Assembly: GCA_024036415.1 (NCBI GenBank)
Contig: JAMWET010000160.1
Span: forward strand, 448,501-512,500
DNA: 64,000 bases
From: Prochilodus magdalenae
Taxonomy: Eukaryota; Chordata; Actinopteri; Characiformes; Prochilodontidae
Reading direction: 5' to 3'
Below, in pieces: positions 1 to 11,346 of the stretch. The notes beneath the pieces were generated by a model, which was not told the DNA's origin, did not search any database, and saw nothing but the letters and a program-made list of their open reading frames with translations. Position numbers and translations under genes: made by a program. Position 1 is the stretch's first letter; each line of letters starts with the position of its first letter.

Positions 1-999
1 GCTCAATGTTTTGGAATCTTGGACATTTTTGTATGTGCAAGGTTTTGTCCCGACAGCAAAGATTCACACTACCTATCAGTGCTTTATGTTAAGCCTGTTT
101 GGTCTAAAATGACATTATCTCCAACCTGAGAGAGATAAAAATGTGTCAAAACATGGACAAACACGCTGCAGAGCACATCCGAGCACCTCAAGCTTTCACA
201 GCGAGGAAAATCAGAGACGGCCAGGAGACAGACAGAGAAAAAGTGGACTTAAGAGTTTTTCCTCCTTTTGTTTTACGGCCCACTTTGCTACTGTTAACAT
301 CGTAGAAACATTCCGCTGGGTGATTTACAGCGTTTCCCCAGCAGGCACTCTAGCCTCAATATACAGATGATATTTAGAACTACTACACAAAAACACACAG
401 CAGATTCCAAAATATTCCTGAGATTTATGATGCTGATGGGGAAAAACTCCCACCCCCCTCCACCCCCCAGTCCGTGGTGTCTTGTTTTCTCCTCAGAAAC
501 AAAGACAGAACACACGAGACCTATGTGCTCACAGCAGGACTTAGGCAAACTAGTATGAACCTAAGTTCTGCTGTGGAAGAGCTGTTACAATACAGCTGAG
601 TCAGTCCAGACAAGTGAAGCTGGCTGCTGGTTCAGCGCTGAGAGAAGACGCGAAGGCCACGAATGTGAAAACAATTCAGAGAGCTCCACAGAAGTATAGA
701 GTCCTCTCCATAAAGGAAACGAACACCCCCGTGGGTCTGTAGCATGTATACTACAGCAAGTGTTTCTTGGCAAAGCTCTGAAATGTGTTCAGGGGGAAAT
801 GCGAACACAGTTCACAGCTTCTGACTTCTACTGTCTGGTCTGAAGGCCTACAAGTCCTAAAGGCTCTATGGACTGCAATACAGACACTGGATTTGATAAA
901 ATAATTTAATGAGTGGTATTCTATAACAAATGTAGGCTATAAATTTATGTTAGAAAATTCTCAATAAAAGCTCAATATAAAAAAACCAAAGAAATTCTG
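1..999. other. non-coding stretch, no feature recognised
   Basis: Mixed-composition DNA with short chance frames on both strands (none above 84 codons, none with recognisable protein character). There is a C-rich patch near 450-472 and AT-rich DNA from about 890 on. No splice-flanked exon, RNA gene or repeat family was recognised. Confidence 0.6.
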
Positions 1000-1111
1000 T
1001 TTAAACGGCCCATATCATCAAAAACATGATTTTCCTTATCTTTTTAAAATGTAAACAGTAAAAAAAAGTAAAAATTTCAATATGCACAATTTACACTACC
1101 GTCCAAAGTGT

Positions 1112-1152
<41 letters not shown>

Positions 1153-1466
1153 CATACATACACATATAAAAGTTTGTCTTTGTGAAGCCAAAAAAACGCA
1201 GCTAAAGCTGATTATGCTGAATATTCCAGACTGGATTGCGGTTTTGAATGAGGCATGAAATCGGACAGCCAATCAGAACAAAGGTCATTTAAGGCGTAGT
1301 AACATAAATATAATTTTCAGGCATTAAGAGTGGTTGGGAAAACGGTTGTAAAATGATTACAACAATTTTTGCTAAAAAAAAAAAACAAAAAACAACAAAA
1401 AAAAAACCCTCTTTGTAAATGGAACTTGATGAGTAAGGACATACCTAAAAATCTGGGCCCTTGTAG
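1000..1466. mobile_element. short non-autonomous DNA transposon (MITE-like) with degenerate terminal inverted repeats
   Basis: The left end (1000-1018) reads TTTAAACGGCCCATATCAT. The right end (1447-1466), reverse-complemented, begins CTACAAGGGCCCAGAT, so both ends share an AA-N-GGCCCA-N-AT core facing inward. The interval is about 467 bp with no coding frame, and holds a TA tract and the phrase GCCAATCAGAAC near 1268-1279. A CAATCAGAAC phrase recurs near 18735 and similar ends occur at 39519 and 39975, which suggests one repeat superfamily. The pattern resembles abundant non-autonomous elements of fish genomes; I cannot name the superfamily. Confidence 0.5.
1114..1168. repeat. (AT)n microsatellite passing into CATA repeats
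   Basis: About 16 uninterrupted AT units at 1114-1146, followed by CACATACATACATACACATATA. It lies inside the MITE-like element at 1000-1466, so it expanded after insertion or travelled with the element. Confidence 0.95.
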
Positions 1467-2068
1467 ATGCAGATGCTAGAACACAATTAGCATATAGGCG
1501 ACCTCAGCCTATTCAATCCTCATTCCTCAATCCTTAATCCTAACCCTACTCAACTGTAACTTTAACAAACACAAACCAGAAATATTTCAATGCCAAAAAT
1601 CAAAGTGCTTTACATAATCTGAAATGTATCTGAAATGTCAGTGAATGGTTTTAAATAACTCCCAGTTCCTCTAAAGGAGCTTCAGGACTTTGAACTTTAG
1701 CACATGTTCATTTTGAGCTTGTGACCTGCGGCTGCTGCTCAGCTGCACAGTGCTGGGGATGAGCTCAGTGAGGTAATGATAAAAGGGCTGTGCACTGAGC
1801 ATCCTGCCTGTTTGACCCCACAGGTGTCTCTGAGGACAAGCGGCGGAAGTGAAGACCTCAGGATCACCCCATCCGTTAAAAAAAAGAAGAACGAATAACA
1901 AAATATGTACAGCACCGTAAAGCTCCAGAGGCAGGCGGCCTGACCATGTGGCTCGTAAAAAGCGGTTGGGCAGAGGATGATAACCGGTGTAAAAAAAAAA
2001 GGGAAAAAATGCAAGGAGGAAATGAAATGAAAGATGAATGATTGTGAAGTGGAGATGAGTGGAGAGGG

Positions 2069-2069
<1 letters not shown>
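1467..2069. other. non-coding stretch with C/T-rich patch
   Basis: Nothing gene-like seen. A short run of imperfect AATCCT-type units lies near 1514-1545. The frames here are short and overlap on the minus strand. Confidence 0.5.

Positions 2070-2157
<88 letters not shown>
2070..2157. repeat. (GA)n microsatellite
   Basis: About 88 bp of GA dinucleotides with one AA interruption near 2132-2133. A homopurine/homopyrimidine mirror tract of this length can form triplex DNA. The Arg-Glu and Ser-Leu frames over it are repeat artefacts. Confidence 0.97.
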
Positions 2158-2411
2158 TTGTGAAAGGTTACAGATGTTTAAAAAAAAAAAAATTCCCTGC
2201 CAGTGCAAGCAGCAAAACTATATGGGCCTTGGCGATAACTTACTGTCAACAGGCAGGACTGAAGAACAGCAAAGTTACAAAAAACAAAAAAAAAGTTAAT
2301 TAAAAAAACAAAAACAAAAAAAAACAAAACAACATGGAGCACTGGAGTAGTATAGAGGTCTTGTAAAGGAGCATAAAAGACTAATAACAGTTAAAATAAA
2401 TAAAACAACTT

Positions 2412-2560
2412 CATCCTCAATCTTAGAGCTATTGTGGAGTTTCAAACCCAGAGTCTATCTTTAAACTCAGAGCTACTAATGATTGAGTTTGTCTTAAACT
2501 GCTGAATATCAAGTTAATCCTCAAACCGAGAGCTACTGACTGTCTAGTTTACCCTATATC
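2412..2560. repeat. three degenerate tandem copies of a roughly 50-57 bp unit
   Basis: Similar phrases recur: CCTCAATCTTAGAGCTATT near 2413, AAACTCAGAGCTACTAATG near 2463 and CCTCAAACCGAGAGCTACTG near 2519. Each is followed by a GAGTTT/TAGTTT phrase. The copies have diverged, so this is an old minisatellite or local duplication. Confidence 0.4.
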
Positions 2561-4360
2561 GGTGGTGGGATAAGTGTACCCTCTACCTTCCACATACTGC
2601 ACATATAAACATACACTTCCACTACCGACAAAATCAGCTAACCAGAAATCAGTTTGTGTTTACCTTCAACATTTTCCCAAAAATGACAACAAACGCATGA
2701 TAACATGAGACAAAACTAAAAAGCTACTTTGTTTTCTGCTCCGGGTGAGCTTTATCAGGCAGAGGATACGACTAGGCATGTCTGCAGGACCTGCAGGAGC
2801 TCCAGTGTTTGCAACCACTGCAAAACCAAACAAAAACAATAAGGCACACAGAGAATATGGGTGAAAATCATATCATAGGGGCAGCATCCCAACGTTTGCC
2901 TGGGACGTCCTGTTTTTCTCACGCTGGTTCAGAGGTTTGAACTAAAACACTGCCAATCCAAAACGAACACAAAGCAAAGCCAAAGTAAAGACGAAAATAA
3001 ACCCCAACATGGCCTTAAGCATTAGCACTGAATAATATAGGACACAGTTTGTTTACAGGCTCTAGCTGAGACCTGTCCCCGCGCTCAGAGACCCAACAGA
3101 GGAGATATTATCTTGTGGAGCCTCCTCTGTGTCGGCGGTGGCTTTCTGCGACCCACTCTACCCGGACTGAAGGAGCACACCTGCACAGCAGAGAGGAGGG
3201 GAACAATGTGAGGTAGCCCATTGACGCTAGCCTTTGATGTGTGAATGGCCGGGTCCTCCAGACATCATCGTGTGGTTTCATCTCCATCTTTGTGCTGGAA
3301 ATGCTTTTGAGCCCAATGAGGGTGTGGGGGTAAAGGGGTTGTTTGAGGACCCACGGGACCGGCCAACCACAGACCACATGAGACGGAGACCAGTGCTCAA
3401 CCCTTCCCTCTTCAAAACATTGTTTCAACTTGAGAGCTTTGCTCCTCAAACAAGATATACAGTAACAGGGCACCTTCACCACAGTGACAACTGTATCAGC
3501 CTGCTTTTGACTTGGGACTATTATACGAGAACTCACCTTGGGCCTAGAAGATGACATGGTGGATTTCCATGAAAATTAACACAATCATGTTGAATTTCAA
3601 AACAGGTTTAAAAAAGTGGCCTGGTACCCTAAATCCAATCTGAAAAAACATTAACAGAATGTTAATGAATATAAAAACAGAAATGACTAAACCGAAGGCT
3701 CTATGTATGCTGGCTTGGAATCATTCATTGGTTTCTGACTGGAAATCAAAAACAGCAATAAGTGGCAGTTTCATGCTTTTCTATAACATGAGAATAACAC
3801 ATAAATGTTTAATGTTGATTAATTGGATGAAGCTTGCATAATAGGTTATGCATTAGAAATGCACCAATTACAAGCCTGGCTATTGGGCTGCTATAGCAGC
3901 TAAAGGCTAGGTCAAGGCTAAAGGTTATCGTTAAGCTAAGAGCCTGGCAGTATTTATTCTGGAATCCCCTATGTCTTCTGAAACCACTAACTTGTGTTGT
4001 ACTACAAATAACAAACACAACAAATTGGATATTTGTATTCTGGATTTTAATATCTGAGAACAGGTATCCGCATATCCAATAGTCACTGGGATCACATATC
4101 CAGCTTAATACGTTTGAAGAGTGTTCGGAGCGGGTAAGCATAACGAAGTAGGCGCAGACAAATGTGCTGTTTCAGGCAGTGCTGTTTGTATTGGCTAACA
4201 CGCACAACACTCCTAGTGGGGCGGCGAGGCGAACATGACCTCACCCTGTTTGAGTTGGAGTGGGGAAAGGTCCGGAAAAAGCCAGGCTCCACTGTGTTCT
4301 CCCAGGGAGCACAGCTTTACTTCTGTTTCTTCTCCACCTCCCCTAAATGCCATCCAGCCG
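2561..4360. other. non-coding stretch without recognised feature
   Basis: Frames of 106 codons (plus) and 149 codons (minus) overlap at 3108-3557. They occupy the same DNA on both strands, lack splice signals at their ends and show no domain I recognise, so I treat them as chance frames. The 3850-4110 part contains repeated GGCTA/AGCTA words. No RNA gene seen. Confidence 0.5.
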
Positions 4361-4369
4361 TGAAATATG

Positions 4370-4422
4370 GCATAATAAAAGGCTATGGTTTTTGATTATA
4401 CATAGCCCATGCGTTATTATGC
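4370..4422. promoter_or_regulatory. nested imperfect inverted repeat (hairpin-forming), possible regulatory palindrome
   Basis: The outer arms are a perfect 9-bp pair: GCATAATAA at 4370-4378 and TTATTATGC at 4414-4422. The inner arms are a perfect 7-bp pair: GGCTATG at 4381-4387 and CATAGCC at 4401-4407. The asymmetric internal loop is 2 nt against 6 nt, and the terminal loop is 13 nt. It sits in repeat-poor AT-rich DNA next to a GC-rich block at 4431-4530. The ATAATAA words resemble homeodomain sites. It could be a symmetric protein-binding element, a small structured RNA or chance. Confidence 0.35.
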
Positions 4423-4440
4423 AGAGCGGATGGCGAACTC

Positions 4441-5552
4441 CTCCCAGCGTCTCCCCTCCTCCCCCCTGCATATCTGGAACAAAGCCCCACGCGGGTCGGC
4501 CACCCAGCCATCCTTACCGCACTGGGAGCTTTTAAAATGAACATTTGCGTCTTTGAGGCCGCTTCGGCTGCGTCTTAGAAGTCACAGTTATTGCAGGTGA
4601 TCACAAAAGCATAGAGGAATTAGATATTAGTCTTATTCACAGCTCACTGAAAACAACAAGATTCAGTACAAAGTGGAGATTCCAGACTTTTAATCAGTAT
4701 GTGTGTGTTTGCGAGTAAAAGCGTAGGAATCTTACTGATTGATCTGGTGCACGTGCCCTGGCAGAAAATGACGCTGCGTGTTTTTCTGCCGATGCTGACA
4801 ACATTTCACGTGTACAGCCTCTAACTAGTCTGCACTGCAGTGCTGTCAGGACAGATAAAGCTGCACTTCACTTTGTTGACTGAAGTAATTATGTCAATTC
4901 ATCAGCTGTTAATGACTGTCAGCATCTTATTGTTCAGTGCAGCCCCTCTACACCCACCCCTCAGCTTTTAAACACACACAAGCACTGTCCCAGCTGCCTG
5001 CCTTCAGCATGAACTCCCCTACAGGACCCATCAGTGCTGCTACTTCACACTTCTGTCATACCTTAAAAGCCTTAAGGTGTGCGAGTGTGAGAGTGTCTGT
5101 GAATCATCATCGCCTCGGCTGCAGCGCATGTTTCTTTATGAGGCGCTGGGGTCAACACTGTGGGCCCATTCAACCCCCAATCTGCTTCTAAAACCAATAC
5201 AGATGCCTGGAGTAACCAATATGGGGTGTGTGTGGGGGGGAATCTGAAAACTGAGAGAACGGTAGAGAAATAAAACATAGAGAAAGTACGAGAGAAAGAA
5301 TAATAGAGGGAACAGTATAGAGACAGGGACAGAGAGTGAGAGTGTGAGAAGAGGGCGAAGTATAGAAACATATAGAGAGGCAGAAGAGAGATTGAAAGAG
5401 TGAGTGGGGAGGGAGCAGGGGGAGAAAGAGTGAGAGATGAAAAGTATGAGAGAAAGACAGAGGCCAGCAGGATAAAATGCATGAAAAGTTCATTTCCTGA
5501 TCCGCTATGTTTTTCTTTATGGGTACAATAACAGTAATGTGAGAGAAAATTA
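4441..5552. other. non-coding stretch ending in a purine-rich degenerate tract
   Basis: No gene recognised. From about 5245 to 5462 the plus strand is strongly purine-biased (GAGA, GAAAG and AGAGAG words), which produces the long artificial minus-strand frames running into the CA array. These are composition artefacts. Confidence 0.5.
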
Positions 5553-6033
5553 AACACACACAGACACACACAACATATACACACACACACGGACACACAC
5601 AACATACACATACACACACACACATGCAAGGGCGCACGCACGCATGCAAGGGCGCACCCGCATACATGAAGACAGACAGACACACACACACAAACGGACA
5701 CACACACACACACACACACACACCCACCCACCCACATACATGAAGACAGACAGACAGACAGACAGACACACACACACACACACACAAACGCACCCACCCA
5801 TATACATGAAGACAGACAGACAGACAGACACACACACACACGCACGCACGCAACCACCCATATACATGAAGACAGACAGACAGACACACACACAAACACA
5901 CACAACACATACACACACGGACACACACACACGCACCTACCCACACACATGAAGACATACAGACAGACACACACACAAACACACGCACACACACACACAC
6001 ACATGAAGACAGACAGACAGACAGACAGACAGA
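5553..6033. repeat. compound CA/GACA microsatellite with higher-order minisatellite structure
   Basis: (CA)n blocks alternate with (GACA)n blocks. The phrase ATGAAGACA recurs six times, with TGAAG starting at 5667, 5741, 5807, 5867, 5950 and 6004 (spacing 74, 66, 60, 83 and 54 bp). Several copies are preceded by CACCCACCCA. GCAC-rich segments near 5634-5656 and 5842-5851 are alternating purine-pyrimidine and could adopt Z-DNA. Frames up to 332 codons across it are low-complexity artefacts. Confidence 0.95.
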
Positions 6034-7699
6034 GATCACGAATAATAACAAAATATGCAAAATACAGCATGTTTTACAAATGTTTACATATTGAGATCTG
6101 TCCCCACATATCAGTTACCAGCCCACAATTCCAGTATGCATCCCTGAATATTATCATGTGTCATAGCCATATGAAAGAACTAAGCATCGCACAACAGGGG
6201 ACAGACAATTGGGCCATATCAGCTAAATTCACTCTGTAAGCAAATGTCCTCCAGCTTTAGTTACTAACCTGCGCCTTGACAGTGGCCTTGGCCCCTGACC
6301 TCAATACTGACACTGACTTCAGATTTGCGTCAGCATAATTTAATCCCTGTCATGACAGGCTCAGTAACAGAAGGAGCAGCCATTTCGGAGCTCATGCTGT
6401 AATTTTAGTGTTAATGACCAGCGATCGATTACGATTGGCCCAAAGGAATAAACACTATATCTGTAAGTGTCCAGACGCCCCTGCTCATTAGTGAATTCCA
6501 CTACTTTAAGGTGCACTCATTACTGACACTGCCACACACGAGCCTTGCTCAGACTGCCAGCCCAACTCTTAACAGCAACAAGCATATGAGTTCTAGCCAA
6601 AGGTTTCCAAATTGCATTCAGAGGTGGTGTTTCAAGTTTTACTAACCTGGGAAACTCATCTTTTAGTGCACAGGCTCAATTTATTACACTAAATTTTGGC
6701 TTGCTGGTATCAGTCATCTGTTTCTAGCCACCTTCAGAAAGCCTGTAACTCTTTTCACAGAGTTTATCATTTTCTTTATCATTTCTATTAAGTTTAGTTT
6801 ATTATTATTTTTGCTTTTATTTTTACTTTCTTTTTATGAGTAGTATTTTTCTCTCAACAGCAATCCTGTTTATTGTTTTATGTTTAGTAATTTTATAATC
6901 ATTTTTTTTCTTGATTTTCCTGACTTCCTGATAATTACAAAAAGTTATTTAATTAAACTCTTTGCTTTTTCATTTATAGCCTTTTCATTTTAGTTTAACC
7001 AGATTAAATGACATTTTATATACTTTAAGTCCCTTTAAGAGGTAAATGCTCTTTAAAATACTCCTTAATGAAAATAAAGACTAACTGATTATCAGATTAA
7101 TTGACCGATAGTCGGATTTCTTGATCTATGAATCCCTCGTACTAAACTAAATATTCTGACTAGCACCTTCACTTACTTATTTTGTATTTAGCTATTTATT
7201 TATTGTTTATTTATTTATTTTGTGAAACTGTCTTCCATCTCTTTCACATCAATCCGGACTCTGAAAACCCTGTTTCTTTTCCATTTCCTTTTCGTAATGC
7301 TCCCTGCTGCTCTGCCTTGCACTCCACTCTGGTTCAGAAGCAACATCTCTGTGCCCACTATTGTGCACCAATCCAGCCAGAAAATTGCATTTTAAAAGGA
7401 CAGTAAATGAGTCAGCTCCATCAAACACACATTACAGGAACTTACAATTACATTTTTTGTGACGTATCAAAGCTTCATCATGTGGACTCTGCTTCCCCTA
7501 AATGAACCCAATGGCCCCTCAGTGACCTCTTCGTTGTTTGCTGTTGTGCATACTGTTCCTCACTATGTTTACAGCAGTCAGGTTCCATGCTAATTTACAG
7601 CTCTCCCCACTCCACAGCCTTCCCCTTGTCTCACAGAGACTTCCCAAGTACTTGCACCCCCCAATCTATACAGATAACATCTGCTAGATACAGATGATA
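6034..7699. other. AT-rich non-coding stretch
   Basis: Unique-looking DNA at 6240-6640, then very AT-rich DNA at 6770-7220 with TTTATT words near 7190-7222. Words such as GATTATCAGATTAATTG near 7086-7104 resemble phrases in dispersed fish repeats, but no boundaries can be set. No frame above 75 codons. Confidence 0.5.
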
Positions 7700-7810
7700 G
7701 AGGGAGGAAAGCATCTAATTGGCCTCGAATTAAACTAATTGCCCTCTAATTCACTTGCTTCCGCTTCTAATGTGAAATGGAAAATTGAAGGAGAATATTC
7801 ACATGGAAAA
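7700..7810. promoter_or_regulatory. cluster of homeodomain-type TAAT core sites, candidate enhancer
   Basis: Five TAAT-type cores lie within 57 bp: TAATTG at 7716-7721, AATTAA at 7728-7733, TAATTG at 7736-7741, TAATT at 7747-7751 and TAATG at 7768-7772. The surrounding sequence is repeat-free and reads like a conserved non-coding element. TAAT is the known core of many homeodomain proteins; function here is inference, and AT-rich DNA yields such words by chance. Confidence 0.3.
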
Positions 7811-8223
7811 CTCAGACAGAACCACCAACAAACTCTTATTAATCGAGTGAGGTAAGACATAAAGGGCAAGATGTTGTGTTAAGAGACCCTAGGCTTAAAG
7901 GGAAAGATATTTGAGATGGAAGTAATAAGGAATCTGTGAAAGGTAAGATAAGTGGAAAAACATTCGGTTAATGTTTTCACTCTGGACTTTTGGATCAATA
8001 TGTTCAATTCAGTTTCAGCAGTGATTGCAGTGTGTACATGCATAATACTCACAAATAAGCAAGACATGTCATGCAACAAGAGTAGTCACGGTGTTCCAGA
8101 AAACATGGTTCACACTCACAAGAGTATTAACAAGTAATTTCTCAGCTTTTTATCATCACTATTTTAGCACATCATCAATTTACAATTAATAATGTTTTTA
8201 AAATAATTTGTGGTTTTAAACAC

Positions 8224-8560
<337 letters not shown>

Positions 8561-8870
8561 TGACAAAGGGCATTTACATTCACTTAATAATCTAATTATA
8601 ATCAGATTTCTGTGGTTATCTCATTAATTCAAGTGGTTATGTCAACAGTTCTTAGTTTGGAATAAGGCCTAGAAATCCGATGAAGAAATCTGATAAGGAG
8701 AGCTGGATATTAGCTCTGTAATCAGATTTCTCAGTGCATGCACACCCTTGCTCAGTCTGCGCCTGTGCGAAAACAGACCACTGCACCGGAAATAAGCCAG
8801 CAGAATCTAACAACCGCAACCGCAAGACGGCAACAACACAGTTCTGGAGTGACGCTGCAACCAAAAATCA
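8561..8870 (+). repeat. dispersed repeat family R2, copy 1
   Basis: It shares with the reverse complement of about 48400-48700 the phrase CAACA-(A/G)-CAC...TTCTGGAGTGAC near its right end, plus CAGATTT words and a TGCATTTACATG-like left end. Internal CAGATTTCTCAGTGCATGCA resembles a common fish interspersed repeat. The 70-codon frame on the minus strand has no recognised domain. Confidence 0.45.
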
Positions 8871-9045
8871 ATTTCAGATTTTCTGTTATCAATCAATTTA
8901 AACTCAAATAGAAACAAGTATGTTCTTAAGTATGGTTTCTAACGTTTGATGTAATATTGAAGTTAACCATAAACAGGTAATCCAACATAAAGTCATGCAC
9001 CCATATGTGTACTGGGTTGATAGTGATTTTTAGGGGGCACCATCA

Positions 9046-9618
9046 GTGTTTCATCTTTTAACCGATGATTACTCTGAACCCTCCAGCCACTGTTATTGCC
9101 CAAGAGTACATCTATCAAGTCCTCCTAAGAATTTGATGACTCCATCAGGGCATTGGCACTTGCCAAACATGCCATCTCGGTTCCCAGCTTCAAATGATGT
9201 AGCGATAAAGTTTGTTTTGTGTAAGGTTCTCAATAAAAGAGGCTCCGGGGTATCAGATGAGGTAGAGGAGGGAGGGAAGGCAGAGGAGAGACACTGGCCT
9301 ACATTAAAGAGATTCCTGTGCGGCCCTGGCCATCAGGAACACTATCCGGCTCGTTTGGATTCCCTCGCTCCAGACAGATGCCGGACTCATTGTTGTTTCC
9401 CAGCCTGGAACCCGACACTGCATGACTGTGGGTGTCACCGGCAGGCCCCACTTTTCTCTCGCAGTCACTTGATCCCCTCCCTACTCCTCTCAGGAATGTG
9501 CTCTTGCTCCCTCTCTCCTTTTTATTCCCTTCTTCTTTTCTTTCTCTTCTCTTTTCTCCTGTTCTGCTGCTGCTGCCCCCCCAGGCGGTCTGCTGGTCTG
9601 GAGTGTCACGGACACTGA
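9046..9618. other. open but unrecognised plus-strand frame (190 codons), probably non-coding
   Basis: This is the longest frame outside simple repeats. Its C-terminal third is a C/T-rich tract read as Leu/Ser/Phe/Cys, so part of the openness is compositional. The N-terminal part has no motif I recognise, no acceptor site was found at the start, and a 105-codon frame overlaps it in another phase. The interval 9270-9470 is moderately GC-rich and repeat-free and could be conserved non-coding DNA. Confidence 0.25.
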
Positions 9619-9774
9619 GCCTCCGTGCCTCTGATAGAGAAACCGGATCCTCTAGCGCTGCCGGTACTGCTCACTTTCACTCAGAAGCTGATCTGCTCAA
9701 TGTCAAGGAGAGGTGCAGAGGTGAAGGCCAAACGGGGTTGTCTGGTTAACCAATGTCCAAAGAGGGTCTGGCAG

Positions 9775-10102
9775 TAGTTGTAAGGTAGTTAAGCGTAGTT
9801 TACTGCACGAGAATGTTGGGACTATAAATACCTGCATAGATTGAGAAGAGGTGGTACAGTGCAGTGAATGTTTCCCATGATGTGTGGAAAACGGCTCCAA
9901 AGAAGATGTTAATGATTGGCTTAAAGGAGTGACTGCATTTGGGCGTGCCAAAGACCATAGTGTGAAGGAAGTAGCTGAATCTGCAGGTGCATGGAAGCGT
10001 ACAGTTATACAGTTATACCAGCAGTGGCTAAAATCCCATTGGAACAAGGAAGGCATCCACCAAATCTTGTCCAACTGTATAATGGCAAATAAATTCAAGT
10101 GA
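9775..10102 (+). mobile_element. Tc1/mariner transposon relic, copy A1 (N-terminal DNA-binding region)
   Basis: A frame starting at 9884 encodes a helix-turn-helix segment with VKEVAESAGAWKRTV followed by a YQQW-type motif (residues about 27-48). That is the pattern of the paired-like N-terminal domain of Tc1/mariner transposases. The frame ends after 72 codons and no catalytic DDE/D region follows, so the copy is truncated and non-functional. Upstream, CTATAAATACCTGCA at 9822-9836 is identical to the reverse complement of 13143-13157 in copy A2. Full family transposases are about 340 residues. Confidence 0.7.
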
Positions 10103-10282
10103 ATTAAATGTGAATAAGTCCAAACACTTAATACAAGAATTCAAGCTTGGTATGTCGTAGTAGTTGTGACACTCACACAGAAACACACTGACACTATTTT
10201 ACCGACATAAATTTCTTAAAAAGAAAAATGAAATAAATATCAGACAGAAACCTGACACATACGAAGGGGTTACATTAAAAAC

Positions 10283-10450
10283 ACTATTCAAAAAGATGCC
10301 TTTTCAATGGTTCTTTAAATAAGAAAATGGTTCTTTACAGAACAATCTACACATTAAATGTCCCTCTGCATGGTGAAATGGTTGTTCTCAAAATGAAGGA
10401 GAATGGAGAATAGTATATGGTTCTGTATGGAACCTATTTTGAAAATGAAA
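10283..10450. repeat. dispersed GGTTCT family (R3), copy 1
   Basis: Repeated GGTTCTTTA, GGTTCTGTATGGAACC and AGAACAATC words match a fish interspersed repeat type built around GGTTCT/AGAACC. Similar patches occur near 37540-37690, 38320-38420 and 57860-58240. No coding frame. Boundaries are approximate. Confidence 0.5.
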
Positions 10451-10990
10451 ATGAAAAATCTTTTATAATTATAACAGCAGAACACTTTGATATTGAGATA
10501 TTGGCGAATAAGCCCCATTGTCTTCAGTAAAGAACCCATGAAGAAACATTTAGGAACATATCTCAGTATTGGAAGGAAAAAGAGCATTTATGCAGCTCGC
10601 AAAAAACAAAAAAAACAAAACAAACTATCATTTATACAGTAATGTTCATACTGTCCCATCGCCAGAAACATTGATATCCTCTGACATCGGACACCAGCAG
10701 CATTAGCATTGTCATGCTTTTCTGCACACACTGCCAAAAGGACTTCCGACTGCATTTTTGAAGTGCAGAACTATTTATGTGCTCCTCACCCCACCTCACT
10801 CCCCGAAATTTATGTTATTATCATAATCAAGCACGACATGTATAATTTGTCCAGAGTAAGTTCACCCGGCACTTTATTATTGAGAGAGTGGCCATTAAAA
10901 GCAGCCAAATTACCATTTCAATAAGCCTGACATTCGCACGATGTTACAGACATTTCACACAGTAATCTGCTGTATTAAACCTAGAGAAAT
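10451..10990. other. non-coding stretch
   Basis: AT-rich, including an A-rich run near 10599-10622. The short frame at 10709-10924 shows no family features. Confidence 0.5.
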
Positions 10991-11117
10991 TGTGTGTGTG
11001 TGTGTACATGTATAGGTGTGTGTGTGTGCGTGCATAGGTGTTTGTGTGTGTACGTGTATACGTGTGTGCGTGTATAGGTGTTTGTTTGTGTACGTGTATA
11101 CGTGTGTGTGTGTTTGT

Positions 11118-11166
<49 letters not shown>

Positions 11167-11346
11167 TGTATACATGTGTGTGTGTATGTGTATACGTGTG
11201 TGTGTGTGTACGCGTATACGTGTGTGTGTGTGTGTGTGCGTGTATACGTGTGTGTGTGCATGTATACGTGTGTGTGTGTACGTGTTTACGTGTGTGTGTG
11301 TACGTGTATACGTGTGTGTGTGTACGTGTATACGTGTGTGTGTGTG
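10991..11346. repeat. (TG)n-based minisatellite with a 20-22 bp unit
   Basis: A TG array carries recurrent TACGTGTATACGTG words, for example at 11301 and 11323 (22 bp apart) with variants near 11051, 11091, 11163, 11209, 11239, 11259 and 11279. An uninterrupted TG block lies at about 11121-11162. TACGTGTATACGTG is itself almost palindromic. Six overlapping Val/Cys and His/Thr frames over it are artefacts. Confidence 0.95.

Noticed and set aside
3108..3557. 149-codon minus-strand frame
   Set aside because: An overlapping 106-codon plus-strand frame occupies the same DNA; neither shows domain features.
5072..6070. Minus-strand frames of 128-332 codons rich in Cys/Val/Ser
   Set aside because: They translate CA/GACA arrays and a purine-rich tract; composition artefacts without protein features.
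9046..9618. 190-codon plus-strand frame as a gene
   Set aside because: Partly a C/T-rich tract, no recognised domain, no splice signals, overlapping frame in another phase.
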